Below are positions 8,343 to 18,211 of a stretch of DNA of 64,000 bases, in pieces (positions within the stretch are counted from its first letter, which is position 1; each line of letters starts with the position of its first letter). The stretch covers positions 31,010 to 95,009 of the forward strand of contig NZ_JAAFGZ010000016.1 in NCBI RefSeq assembly GCF_010365105.1. Direction: 5' to 3'. The DNA is from Polaromonas sp. GTDB lineage: Bacteria > Pseudomonadota > Gammaproteobacteria > Burkholderiales > Burkholderiaceae_C. The position numbers were made by a program, and so were the translations under genes. Under the pieces are notes generated by a model. The model was not told where the DNA came from and ran no database searches. It saw only the letters and a program-made list of their open reading frames with translations.

Positions 8343-9221
8343 ATGTTGTTTACTTCCCGATCTTTTTTACCCTGCCGTTTCGCCTTGCTTCTGGCGGCCT
8401 CCTCCGCATTGATGGCAGCGGGCTGTGCCGGCCGACCCGAACTGCCCATCCTTGAACAGACCGGCAGCCGCACGGCTGCCCGGACAGCGACCCGGCTGGA
8501 GGCATTGCTGCCTGCCGATGTGCTGCTGGTCGGCGAGCAGCATGATGCGCCGGAGCACCATGAACTGGAGCAGCAGATCGTCTCCAGCCTGGCGAGCCGG
8601 GGTCTGCTGGCTGCCGTGGCGCTGGAAATGGCCGAGGTCGGTGTCAGCACGGCGCAGCTCAAACCCAGTTCGACCGAAGATCAGGCGCGCAGGGCACTGA
8701 AATGGGACGACAAGTCCTGGCCATGGGCCGACTACGGGCCTGCGGTGATGACCGCCGTGCGCGCTGGTGTGCCGGTGCTGGGCGCCAACCTGCCGCGCGA
8801 CCAGATGCCTGCCAGCATGAACGACAGCAAGCTTGATGCGCAGCTGCCCGGCCCGGCCCTGAAAGCGCAGCAGCAGGGCATCCGCATCGGCCACTGCAAC
8901 TTGCTGCCCGAAAGCCAGATCACACCCATGACGCGCATCCAGATCGCCAAGGACATCACCATGGCCGACACGGTTCACCAGTTGCTGCTGCCAGGAAAAA
9001 CGGTGGTGCTGCTGACCGGCAACGGCCATGCCGACCGTACCCTGGGGGTGCCGCAGCACCTGCGGGCCGACGTCAAGGCCAAATCCCTGCAGCTACGCGC
9101 TGGCGATGGCGATGCCACCGACAGACCCGATGCTTTTGACGGCATCTGGCCGACACCCGCCCTGCCCGAAACCGACTACTGCGCCGAACTGAAGGCGCAG
9201 TGGCCTGCAGCCGGCAAGTAG
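8343..9221 (+). CDS. ChaN family (haem-binding-type) lipoprotein
   Basis: A 292-residue lipoprotein: hydrophobic leader and lipobox LMAAGC (Cys28). The mature domain is a ChaN/cofactor-haem-binding fold with VLLVGEQHDAPEHHELE, a helical VALEMAEV segment and the late TGNGHADRT loop. In Campylobacter ChaN, such a protein binds stacked haems and is linked to iron uptake; the EreA/ChaN superfamily also includes hydrolase-like members. No iron transporter or TonB gene is adjacent, so the role is inferred from family only. It converges with the zinc alcohol dehydrogenase. Confidence 0.84.
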   Translation: MLFTSRSFLPCRFALLLAASSALMAAGCAGRPELPILEQTGSRTAARTATRLEALLPADVLLVGEQHDAPEHHELEQQIVSSLASRGLLAAVALEMAEVGVSTAQLKPSSTEDQARRALKWDDKSWPWADYGPAVMTAVRAGVPVLGANLPRDQMPASMNDSKLDAQLPGPALKAQQQGIRIGHCNLLPESQITPMTRIQIAKDITMADTVHQLLLPGKTVVLLTGNGHADRTLGVPQHLRADVKAKSLQLRAGDGDATDRPDAFDGIWPTPALPETDYCAELKAQWPAAGK

Positions 9222-9264
9222 CCCGGCGCAATCCCCCGGGCACCCCCAGGGCGATCGTTGCCCC

Positions 9265-10266
9265 TCAGGGCCGCAAGACGATCTTGGCCGATGCAGAGCG
9301 GCCTTCGTCCAGGTCCTGAAAGGTGCGTTGCCCCTGCGCCATCGGCCGCTCCTCAACCCAGGCCAGGTCGCCGAACACGCCCGCATGCAGGGCGGCCACG
9401 GTGGCGCGCAGGTCGGCGGTGGTGTAGGTGTAGGTGCCCAGCAGCGTGATTTCGGACAACGTCAGCTTGCGCATGTCGATTTCGCTGGCCCAGTCCTGCA
9501 GTCCCACATGCATGATCACGCCGCCGGGCCGGATGGCGACAAAGGCCTGCTGGCGCGTCACCTTGGCGCCCACGGCATCAAACACATAGTCGTACTGGTT
9601 TTCAGCGGGTGCCTGTTCGCGCGGATCCAGGGTTTCGCAGCCCACATGGGCCTGCACGGCCTCACGCCGCAGGGGGTTGGGCTCGCTCAGGGTGAGCCGG
9701 ACCACGCCCAGGTGCTTCAGCAGCAAGGCGGCCAGCATGCCGATGGCGCCGCCGCCAATCACCAGCACGCGGCATTCGTGGACCGGACGCGGCAGCACGC
9801 GCAGCGACAGGTTGACGGCGTGCCAGGCCGTGGCCGCCGGTTCGGTCAGCGCCGCCGCCACATCCGGCATGTCCTGCGGCATGGCGATCAGGGATGCGGC
9901 TGGAATGCTCATGAACTCGGCATAGGCGCCGGGCCGGGTCATCCCGACCATGGTGCGGTCAGAACACAGGTTGTTGCGGCCCTGCACGCAGTAGTCGCAG
10001 ACGCCACAGGTGATCAGCGGGTTGCCGGTAAAACGCGTGCCTGGCTCAAAACCACGGGCAGCCGATTCCACCACCGTGCCGACAAACTCGTGCCCGAGAA
10101 CCAGCCCCGGCTTGCGCCGTGGATCGTGGCCGTGCCAGGCGTGCATGTCGGAGCCGCAGATACCGACGGCGTCGATTTTGAGCACCACTTCGCCATCGGC
10201 CAGTTCAGGCCGGGGGCGCTCCTGCATTTGCAGTTCGTTGGGTTGGGTGTAGACAAGGGCTTTCAT
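9265..10266 (-). CDS. Zinc-dependent (MDR) alcohol dehydrogenase of the HpsN operon
   Basis: A 333-residue medium-chain dehydrogenase. Catalytic zinc ligands lie in GICGSDMH (Cys/His) and GHEF; structural zinc cysteines in CGVCDYCVQGRNNLC; the NAD-binding Rossmann glycines in VIGGGAIGML. It is the last gene of a seven-gene leftward operon, 22 bp after the SDR gene. In Cupriavidus, sulfopropanediol use needs HpsN plus two further dehydrogenases (HpsO, HpsP) that interconvert the enantiomers; this enzyme and the SDR are natural candidates for those roles. Family and fold are seen; the substrate is inference. A generic polyol dehydrogenase is the alternative. Confidence 0.85.
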   Translation of the reverse strand: MKALVYTQPNELQMQERPRPELADGEVVLKIDAVGICGSDMHAWHGHDPRRKPGLVLGHEFVGTVVESAARGFEPGTRFTGNPLITCGVCDYCVQGRNNLCSDRTMVGMTRPGAYAEFMSIPAASLIAMPQDMPDVAAALTEPAATAWHAVNLSLRVLPRPVHECRVLVIGGGAIGMLAALLLKHLGVVRLTLSEPNPLRREAVQAHVGCETLDPREQAPAENQYDYVFDAVGAKVTRQQAFVAIRPGGVIMHVGLQDWASEIDMRKLTLSEITLLGTYTYTTADLRATVAALHAGVFGDLAWVEERPMAQGQRTFQDLDEGRSASAKIVLRP

Positions 10267-10288
10267 CAGATGGGTCCTTTTTCAGTTT

Positions 10289-11044
10289 TCAACGCGCGGT
10301 GAAGCCGCCATCGACCATCAGCGTCTGCCCGGTGATGTAGGCGCTCGCGTTGCTCGCCAGAAACACGGTCGCACCGTGGAGGTCTGCAAGTTCGCCATTG
10401 CGTCCAATGCAGGTCTGTTCGGCATGGCGTTGTGCAAGTTCGGGGTTGTCGAAAACAGCCGCCGTCAGCGCGGTCGGGAAAAACCCCGGACCGATTGCAT
10501 TGCAGGTGATGCCGAAGCGCGACCATTCCTGCGCGATCGCACGCGTGAGTTGCACGATGCCCCCCTTGCCGGCGCCATAGGGGGCGCTGTTGGCGAAGGC
10601 GCGCGTGCTTTGCAGGGAAGCGATGTTCAGGATCCGGCCCCAGCCGCGCGAGCGCATGCCTGGTGCCACTGCCTGGGTCAGGAAAAATGGGGCGCCCAGG
10701 TGCAGATTCAGTTGCGTCTGCCATGCCTCGGGCGTCACCTCCCCAAAGGGTTGGCGCAAGTTGACACCGGCCGCATTGACAAGGATGTCGACGCCTCCAA
10801 GCTTCTGCTGGGCCTGGGCCGCCACGACTCCAAGCCCCGGCAGCGCTGTCAGGTCGGCCACCAGCATGTCTGCGGCAACCCCGGCGCTTTGGAGCCTCTC
10901 GACAGCGGCCTGCAACTCGGCCTGACGCCGCGCAAGCAGCAGCACCTTCGCGCCGGCGCGTCCCAGTGCCAGCGCCATGGCCTCGCCGATGCCGGAGTTG
11001 CCCCCAGTCACCAGCGCGCGTCGTCCGCTCAGGTCGAACATCAT
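10289..11044 (-). CDS. Short-chain dehydrogenase/reductase of the HpsN operon
   Basis: A 251-residue classical SDR: cofactor motif TGGNSGIG near residue 15, NAAG in the fourth strand, catalytic Ser in NIASLQS and Tyr/Lys in PYGAGKGG. The C-terminal [15 protein letters not shown] is typical of the family. I start it at the ATG 12 bases after the HpsN stop (11044; a second ATG follows at once), since the longer frame overlaps HpsN. It probably oxidises or racemises the same polyol or hydroxysulfonate handled by HpsN and the zinc dehydrogenase. Substrate is not determined by sequence. Confidence 0.87.
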   Translation of the reverse strand: MMFDLSGRRALVTGGNSGIGEAMALALGRAGAKVLLLARRQAELQAAVERLQSAGVAADMLVADLTALPGLGVVAAQAQQKLGGVDILVNAAGVNLRQPFGEVTPEAWQTQLNLHLGAPFFLTQAVAPGMRSRGWGRILNIASLQSTRAFANSAPYGAGKGGIVQLTRAIAQEWSRFGITCNAIGPGFFPTALTAAVFDNPELAQRHAEQTCIGRNGELADLHGATVFLASNASAYITGQTLMVDGGFTAR

Positions 11045-11055
11045 GGCCCGCGCGA

Positions 11056-12486
<1,431 letters not shown>

Positions 12487-13545
12487 TCAGTCCTTGCGGT
12501 TGGCAAACTCACGCAGTTTCGGATCGGCCGCAACACGCTTCATGTAGGCGTCGGTGAGGTAGTCCGCCGACGCCGGCGTTTTTTGAATCGCACCCGAGCC
12601 GCGCATGAACGTTGCGATCTGTTCGAACCACTTGTCTGCGTCGGAAGCGCCCTTGCTGCGGTCCATGTGCGCCAGTTGCTGTTCAAGATCGAAGGTCGGG
12701 CGCTTGGCAAATTCCTTCTTCTGCGCGGATTCGGAGATGTTGACCCCGCCCTCTTTGTAGAACTTGCTCATCAACGCGAGCGCTTCTGGCCTGTGCGCGC
12801 TCATCCAGGACCAGGTACGCAGGTAGATCGCGAGGAACTTGGCAACGTTCTCGGGGTTCTCCTTCGCGTATTCCTCGCGCACGATCAATGCGCCCGGCAC
12901 CACGGCGCCACCGTCCTTGCCCGAACAGAGCTGAACGGCGCCGATTTTTTCTTCGACCGAATAATTGTTGGGCGCCCACAGCCCGGCCAGATCGGCGCCG
13001 CCGGATGACAGCGCGGAGATGATCTCGCCTTGCCCCATGTTCTTGATGCTCACGTCCGATTTCTTGAGGCCCCACTTCTTCAGGCAGGACTGCACCGCGT
13101 AGTCGCCGGTGGAGTTGCTGGTCAGGAGGATGGTCTGGCCCTTGATCGAGGCCGGGTCCTTGACGAACTTTTCGGCCGCGGACTTGCTTGCCATCAACAC
13201 ATTCGCATCCGATTCGTCGTTGGAGATGCCGATGGTCATCACGCCGAAGCGTACATGGCCGAGCACCGCGGGCACCGAGCCGGTTCCGCCCACATCCCAC
13301 GACTTGGCTGCCGCGGCCGCCATTTGCGGCACGCCAGCGGGAAAGATGCTGAACTCCGGTTTGAGGCCCAGTTCGGCCCACCAGCCCTTCTCGGTTGCCA
13401 CGTAAAAGGGCAAAGCCCAATACAGCGCTGGCTGGTAGCTGACCTTGATCTCCTGCAGCGGCGCTTGTGCCTGTGCGCCAAGTGTCGCGCTCGCGAGAAC
13501 GGTTGCAAGTGCAGCGTGCACGATTGTGTTGCGGAATCTGTTCAT
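12487..13545 (-). CDS. ABC transporter periplasmic binding protein, SsuA/TauA-like
   Basis: A 352-residue protein with a cleavable signal peptide ending ATLGAQAQA. The mature part is a NMT1/SsuA-type receptor (IKVSYQPALYWALPFYVATEKGWW near the start, then PAGVPQMAAAAA and VGGTGSVPAVLG). This group binds sulfonates, taurine, nitrate or thiamine precursors. It lies 40 bp after the ATPase gene and 117 bp before hpsN, so the receptor is in the middle of the operon. The gap before hpsN holds no gene. Ligand is inferred from the operon to be a small sulfonate. Confidence 0.85.
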   Translation of the reverse strand: MNRFRNTIVHAALATVLASATLGAQAQAPLQEIKVSYQPALYWALPFYVATEKGWWAELGLKPEFSIFPAGVPQMAAAAAKSWDVGGTGSVPAVLGHVRFGVMTIGISNDESDANVLMASKSAAEKFVKDPASIKGQTILLTSNSTGDYAVQSCLKKWGLKKSDVSIKNMGQGEIISALSSGGADLAGLWAPNNYSVEEKIGAVQLCSGKDGGAVVPGALIVREEYAKENPENVAKFLAIYLRTWSWMSAHRPEALALMSKFYKEGGVNISESAQKKEFAKRPTFDLEQQLAHMDRSKGASDADKWFEQIATFMRGSGAIQKTPASADYLTDAYMKRVAADPKLREFANRKD

Positions 13546-13585
13546 GTTGTCTCCAGGGTTGGTTTAGCGAACGGTGAGTGGGTGA

Positions 13586-14383
13586 TCAATGCAGGTCTTT
13601 CCCCTGCTGCTCGCGCAACAGCTTCCAGATGTGGGTGCGCATATGCACGAACGAGGCCTGGTCCATCACGTCCTCGATGCTTGGCAATGCGTCCCAGTTT
13701 TCGGCTTCGCGCACGGTTTTCACATCGACGATTTCTCGGATGGTTCCGGGGCGGCTCGACATCACGACCACGCGGTCGGCCAGATAGACCGCCTCTTCGA
13801 CCGCGTGCGTGATGAACAGAACCGTGCGCGGGTGCTTTCGCGCCAGCCGCACCAGTTCTTCCTGCATCACCACGCGGGTCTGGGCATCGAGCGCGCCGAA
13901 CGGCTCGTCCATCAACAGCACCTTGGGATCGAGCACATAAGCGCGGGCGATTGCGACGCGCTGCTGCATGCCGCCCGAGAGCTGGTGCGGAAAGGCCTTT
14001 TCGTATCCTTTGAGCCCCATCAATTCGATGTACTGCTCGATCCGCTTTTTGCGTTCATCGGCCGGAACAGACAAGGAATGCAGGCCGAATTCGATGTTGT
14101 CCCAGACAGTCTTCCACGGGAACAGCGCGAACTGCTGGAACACCACCGCCCGATCGGGCCCGGGGCGCGTGACTTCGATGCCATCGACCTTGACGTTGCC
14201 GCTGGTCGGATGCTCAAGGCCGGCCGCCATGCGCATGCAGGTGGTCTTGCCGCAGCCCGACGGACCGACGATCGCGACGAATTCGCGGTCGGCCACTTCG
14301 AGGTTGATTCCCTGCAACGCGATGAACGCGTTGCCGCCCTGATGGAAAGTTCTCTGCACGTTCGAAAATTCGATGTTGGCCAT
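13586..14383 (-). CDS. ABC transporter ATP-binding protein, SsuB/TauB-like
   Basis: A 265-residue ATPase. Walker A is GPSGCGKT (about 40-47), the Q-loop FQQFALFPWKTV, signature LSGGMQQR and Walker B VLLMDEPFGALD, followed by the switch histidine in FITHAVEEA. The FPWKTV Q-loop wording is typical of nitrate/sulfonate/taurine importers. It follows the inner permease by 31 bp. With two permeases and one receptor, the operon encodes a complete importer. Confidence 0.92.
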   Translation of the reverse strand: MANIEFSNVQRTFHQGGNAFIALQGINLEVADREFVAIVGPSGCGKTTCMRMAAGLEHPTSGNVKVDGIEVTRPGPDRAVVFQQFALFPWKTVWDNIEFGLHSLSVPADERKKRIEQYIELMGLKGYEKAFPHQLSGGMQQRVAIARAYVLDPKVLLMDEPFGALDAQTRVVMQEELVRLARKHPRTVLFITHAVEEAVYLADRVVVMSSRPGTIREIVDVKTVREAENWDALPSIEDVMDQASFVHMRTHIWKLLREQQGKDLH

Positions 14384-14414
14384 GTTTACCTCTTGATGTG
14401 TGTTTGACCGGCGT

Positions 14415-15197
14415 TCAAAGCCCGCGCCGTGTTTCGATCGCCTGCTCCAGCCTGCGCAGCAGCACGTCGATGACGAGGCCGACGATACCGATCGCGATCA
14501 TTCCGCTCATCACAGTAGCGGTCGAAAGACTGGCCTGGCCCTTGACCAGCATGTAGCCGACGCCGCTGGACGCAACGATGAGTTCGGCGCCGACCAGCGA
14601 CTGCCAGCCCAGTCCGGCCGAAACGCGCAGCCCGGAAACGATTGACGGCACGGCCGCTGGCAGCAGCACCTGCGTGATGCCGCGCCATGGCCCGGCGCCG
14701 AGCATGTTGGAGGCTTCGATGTACTTTTTGTCGACGTGCTTCGCGCCGCGATAGGTGTTGATCAGAACCGGCGGAAATGCGCCCATGAAAATGATCAGCA
14801 TCGGCCCGCCGATGCCCGTGCCAAACCAGAGCGCCGCGAACGGTACCCAGGCAATCGGCGCGACGAAGCGTACCGCTTCGAACACCGGCGTGACGATCCG
14901 GTCGACACTGCGGAACCAGGCCATCAGCAAGCCCAGCGGAATGCCGACGCACACCGCCAGACCATAGCCCAACGCAAAACGCTGCAGGCTGGACAGCAAA
15001 TGCATTTGCAGCGTGTAGCCGGCGAACGGTTCATGCATCAGCTGCACCAGCCGCTCGAGCACCTGCAGCGGACCCGGCAGAAACATGCGCGGAACCAGGC
15101 CGGACTGCGCCGCCACGACCCAAAACGCGAGAAATCCCAGTGCTCCTGCGGCGCTCAGCGTCCAGAAGCGGGCCGGTGTCAGTTTCGGTTGCAGCAT
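14415..15197 (-). CDS. ABC transporter permease, SsuC-like (second)
   Basis: A 260-residue inner-membrane permease with about six hydrophobic segments and the ATPase-contact EAA-type loop (EASNMLGAGPWRGITQVLLP). I start it at ATG 15197, where the upstream permease stop and this start overlap as TGATG behind GGAGG; a GTG at 15212 would add five residues. The two permeases differ in sequence, so the channel is a heterodimer, unlike the homodimer of SsuC. This may reflect a different or larger substrate than simple alkanesulfonates. Confidence 0.88.
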   Translation of the reverse strand: MLQPKLTPARFWTLSAAGALGFLAFWVVAAQSGLVPRMFLPGPLQVLERLVQLMHEPFAGYTLQMHLLSSLQRFALGYGLAVCVGIPLGLLMAWFRSVDRIVTPVFEAVRFVAPIAWVPFAALWFGTGIGGPMLIIFMGAFPPVLINTYRGAKHVDKKYIEASNMLGAGPWRGITQVLLPAAVPSIVSGLRVSAGLGWQSLVGAELIVASSGVGYMLVKGQASLSTATVMSGMIAIGIVGLVIDVLLRRLEQAIETRRGL

Positions 15198-16048
15198 CAA
15201 CGTGCCCTCCACGGCATGACCCGCGCTTCAATCCACCCGAGGCCGAGCGTCATCACCCAGCCGAAGAGTGCGACGCTGATCATGCCGACCAGAATCATCG
15301 GCGGATAAATATCCTGTGAGGCCTGGTTCAGGATCTGCCCCAGTCCTGCAATCGCACCGATCAGCTCGGCCGCGACAAGGGTGGTCCATGAGGCTTGCAA
15401 CGACAGCCTCAGGCCGGTGAAGATGCTCGGCAACGCACCCGGAATCAACACCTGCGTCCAGTAGCGCCAGCCGCGGATGTCGAGCATCGCGCTGGCCTCG
15501 AACAGCGGCTTGTCGATCTGCCGCACCCCGCTGAAACTGTTGATCACGGACGGCACGAAGGCTGCGGCGAAGATCACCATTATCTTGGCCGCATCGCCCA
15601 GTCCCAGCCAGACGATCGCCAGCGGAATCCAGGCCAGCGGCGGGATTGGCCGCAAGAACAGAAAGGCCGGGTTCACCAGCGCCTCGATTGTTCGGCTGGC
15701 GCCCATCGCCAGTCCCAGCGCAACCCCCAGCGTCGATGCGACAAGAAAGCCGATGGTCACGAGCGCCACGCTGCGCACCACGTGTTGATACCACAGCGCA
15801 CTTGCGTAGCCTTCCCACAGGATTTGCTGCCAGGCGGCCCAGGTCTCGGACGGCCCCGGGAACCGGATTGGTGAAATGAGACCGCTGCCTTCAGTCAGTG
15901 CCCACCACGCCAGCAGGGCAATTCCCAGCGCCGCCAGCGCGCGCCAGAGCGGGCGGCGCCATCCGGACATTCGGGAGGCGGTTGAAGTTCCCCTCGCGGT
16001 TGCGGCGGGCAGCGCAGTGTCGGTGGTAGTCACTTGAGCGGTCTCCAT
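15197..16048 (-). CDS. ABC transporter permease, SsuC-like (first)
   Basis: A 283-residue permease with a polar N-terminal extension (to about residue 30), about six membrane segments and the loop EASAMLDIRGWRYWTQVLIP. It is the first gene of the operon. ATG 16048 has no ribosome-binding site, whereas GTG 16033 (five codons in) has GGAG nine bases upstream, so the true start may be 16033. The promoter and a LacI-type palindrome lie immediately upstream (16053-16094). It is divergent from the LacI regulator. Confidence 0.87.
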   Translation of the reverse strand: METAQVTTTDTALPAATARGTSTASRMSGWRRPLWRALAALGIALLAWWALTEGSGLISPIRFPGPSETWAAWQQILWEGYASALWYQHVVRSVALVTIGFLVASTLGVALGLAMGASRTIEALVNPAFLFLRPIPPLAWIPLAIVWLGLGDAAKIMVIFAAAFVPSVINSFSGVRQIDKPLFEASAMLDIRGWRYWTQVLIPGALPSIFTGLRLSLQASWTTLVAAELIGAIAGLGQILNQASQDIYPPMILVGMISVALFGWVMTLGLGWIEARVMPWRAR

Positions 16049-16052
16049 TTTT

Positions 16053-16094
16053 TGTAAGCGCTTTCATTCTTGACGGGTTATCGCGGTGCGTCAA
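16053..16094 (-). promoter_or_regulatory. Promoter and LacI-type operator of the sulfonate/polyol operon
   Basis: On the minus strand TTGACG (16094-16089) and AAGAAT (16071-16066) form a -35/-10 pair with 17-bp spacing, giving a transcription start near 16059. That start falls inside TGTAAGCGCTTTCA (16053-16066), a near-perfect palindrome with the AAGCGCTT core (16056-16063) typical of LacI/GalR operators. The arrangement is a textbook repressor block. A further palindrome, GAAGAT-ATAA-ATCTTC (16100-16115), lies just upstream. Confidence 0.65.
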
Positions 16095-16223
16095 CCCATG
16101 AAGATATAAATCTTCGTGGTACAAACCCTCAGGGAAAGCAAACGCCTGACGCAGGATTTTCTGCAAGCGCGTACATTTGTCGTCATTGGCTTGTACTATC
16201 AACTGAATACTTTTGTGATCAAC

Positions 16224-17261
16224 ATGAATGTCCCTGACACCAAACATCCAACCGTCGCGGACGTGGCGCGGCGTGCCGGCGTCTCGACGGCCACGGTGTC
16301 GCGCGTGCTGAACCAGCCCGACGCAGTGCGTGAGAACCTGCGCAGAAAGGTCGGCGCTGCGGTGGCCGAGCTGGGTTATGTGCCACATGCCGGTGCTCGC
16401 GCGTTGATGCTGCGCCGCTCGGGCACGGTTGGTGCGGTGTTTCCGACCATTGACAACGCGATCTTCGCCACCGCCATCGAGGCCCTGCAGCGGCGCCTTG
16501 CGGCATCCGACATCCATCTGCTGCTCGCCACCAGCGGCTACGATCCCGAGGAAGAAATGCGGCAGGCGATCAATCTGGTGACACGCGGCGCCGACGGCCT
16601 GGCGCTGTGTGGCAACTGCCAGCATCCGGAGCTGCTGCGCTTTCTGCGCCAGCGGCGCGTTCCGTGCGTGCACGTGATGGTGCAGGACGAAGGCGACGAA
16701 CTGGTCAGCGTCGGTTTTGACAACGCCGCAGCCACGCGTCAGGCAACGCAATACCTGCTCGATCTGGGGCACGTCAACATTGCGATGCTGGCGGGTGTCA
16801 CGCGCGCGAATGATCGGGCCCGGCAGCGTGTGGCGGGCGTGCGTGAGGCGCTCTCGGCGGCAGGGCTGGCGCTGCCGCCCGAACGCCTGGTGGAACGCCG
16901 CTACACGATAGCCGATGCGCGTACGGGCTTGCGCGAGCTGATGGCGCACCGGCCCGCGCCGACCGCGGTGGTCTGCGGCAACGACGTGCTGGCGTTCGGC
17001 GCCATGCTGGAATCGGCGGTCATGGGCCTGCAGATTCCGCGCGACCTTTCGATCGTCGGCTTCGACGATCTCGAACTGGCGCGCCATTTGCAGCCCGCGT
17101 TGACCACTGTGCAGGTGCCGACCGAACACATGTGGTCGACTGCGGCGGACCGCCTGGTGTCGGCATTTCAGGGCGAGCCGGTGCAGCGCAGCACCAAAAT
17201 CGACGTGGCGCTGGTGGTGCGTCAGTCCACCGGGCCGGCGCCAGCTGGCAAACCGGGCTGA
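16224..17261 (+). CDS. LacI family transcriptional regulator
   Basis: A 345-residue regulator begun at ATG 16224, which puts the helix-turn-helix (TVADVARRAGVSTATVSRVLN) at the usual residues 8-30; an upstream ATG would add 36 non-family residues. The hinge helix is AGARALMLRRSGTVGAV and the rest is a periplasmic-binding-protein-like sensor ending in the SIVGFDDLELARHLQPALTT region. It diverges from the importer/dehydrogenase operon and a matching AAGCGCTT palindrome lies on that operon's start site, so it is very likely its repressor. Its inducer is presumably the transported compound or an oxidation product. Confidence 0.92.
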   Translation: MNVPDTKHPTVADVARRAGVSTATVSRVLNQPDAVRENLRRKVGAAVAELGYVPHAGARALMLRRSGTVGAVFPTIDNAIFATAIEALQRRLAASDIHLLLATSGYDPEEEMRQAINLVTRGADGLALCGNCQHPELLRFLRQRRVPCVHVMVQDEGDELVSVGFDNAAATRQATQYLLDLGHVNIAMLAGVTRANDRARQRVAGVREALSAAGLALPPERLVERRYTIADARTGLRELMAHRPAPTAVVCGNDVLAFGAMLESAVMGLQIPRDLSIVGFDDLELARHLQPALTTVQVPTEHMWSTAADRLVSAFQGEPVQRSTKIDVALVVRQSTGPAPAGKPG

Positions 17262-17317
17262 GGCCCGCGGGCATTCAGTCGTTTGCAAAATCCGTCCATT
17301 CCGGCAAAAACCGGATG

Positions 17318-18067
17318 TCATGGCATGGTCAGGGCGCGCCACAGCAGACTGGTACTGCCGGCGATCAACAGCAGCCACACCGCCTGAATGGCGCGTTTTG
17401 CAGGCATGCGCGCATGCAGAAAGCTGCCTGCCAGATAGCCCAGAATCGCACACGGCAACAACGCGAACGCGAGCGGCAGCAGGCCGTTCTGGCGGTAAAA
17501 CCCGCTGCCGGTGAAAAGCACCAGCCGGATCAGCGCCGTACCGAAAATCAGCACGCCAATGGTCGCGCGCATCACATTTTTGTCGGGCAGGCGCCGCGCC
17601 AGGTAGACCATGTAAACCGGTCCGCCGGTGCCATACAGCGCCGTGAACGCGCCGCCTATCATGCCGGCGGGCAGGGCCCACCTGGATGAAATGGGTGCAA
17701 TTTCTGCCTTGCGCAGCAGGCTCCAGCTGGCATAACTGAGCACAAAGATGCCCAGCACCATCAAAAGCCAGCGTTCGCTGGCCTGCACAAGCACGGTCAC
17801 ACCCACCACCATGCCGATCAGCAAGAAGGGGAACAATCGCAGCAATTCGGTCCGGTCCAGGTGTTTGCGATTCTTCAGGCCCAGCAACAAACCCGCAAAA
17901 AGATCAAACACCAGCATCATCGGGACGGCAAAGCGCAACGGGAAGAAATGCGCCAGCAGTGGAATGGCAATGATCGCCGCGCCAAATCCGGTCAGGCCGT
18001 ACACGGTGTACGCGACCGTGACGATCAGCGCCGCGCTCAGCAGCGTGATCCAGGGCAAGTCAATCAC
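17318..18067 (-). CDS. TSUP family (TauE/SafE) membrane exporter
   Basis: A 249-residue integral membrane protein with about eight hydrophobic helices in two halves, each beginning with a glycine-rich segment (GLTGFGAAIIAIPLL; GMIGGAFTALYGTGGPVYMVYLARRL), the TSUP hallmark. Family members export sulfite, sulfoacetate or related organosulfur anions. Placement 50 bp beyond the lacI gene, convergent with it, fits removal of sulfite or a sulfonate formed by the HpsN pathway. It is not in the same transcript, so co-function is inference. Other TSUP substrates cannot be excluded. Confidence 0.83.
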   Translation of the reverse strand: MIDLPWITLLSAALIVTVAYTVYGLTGFGAAIIAIPLLAHFFPLRFAVPMMLVFDLFAGLLLGLKNRKHLDRTELLRLFPFLLIGMVVGVTVLVQASERWLLMVLGIFVLSYASWSLLRKAEIAPISSRWALPAGMIGGAFTALYGTGGPVYMVYLARRLPDKNVMRATIGVLIFGTALIRLVLFTGSGFYRQNGLLPLAFALLPCAILGYLAGSFLHARMPAKRAIQAVWLLLIAGSTSLLWRALTMP

Positions 18068-18211
18068 ACGCTTGCGGCCTGGCGTTGACAGGCTTGCGCT
18101 GCAAAGGCCAGCCCATCACTAAGTCCACGCTTCTGCGTGAATCACAACAGAGGTTGGCAAACCTGCCACTGTCGTGGCACAGGTGCTGTCGTTTGACACA
18201 CATGCACTCTT

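Noticed and set aside
9222..9264. Terminator between chaN and the zinc dehydrogenase genes
   Set aside because: GC-rich stretches pair only weakly and no T-run follows on either strand.
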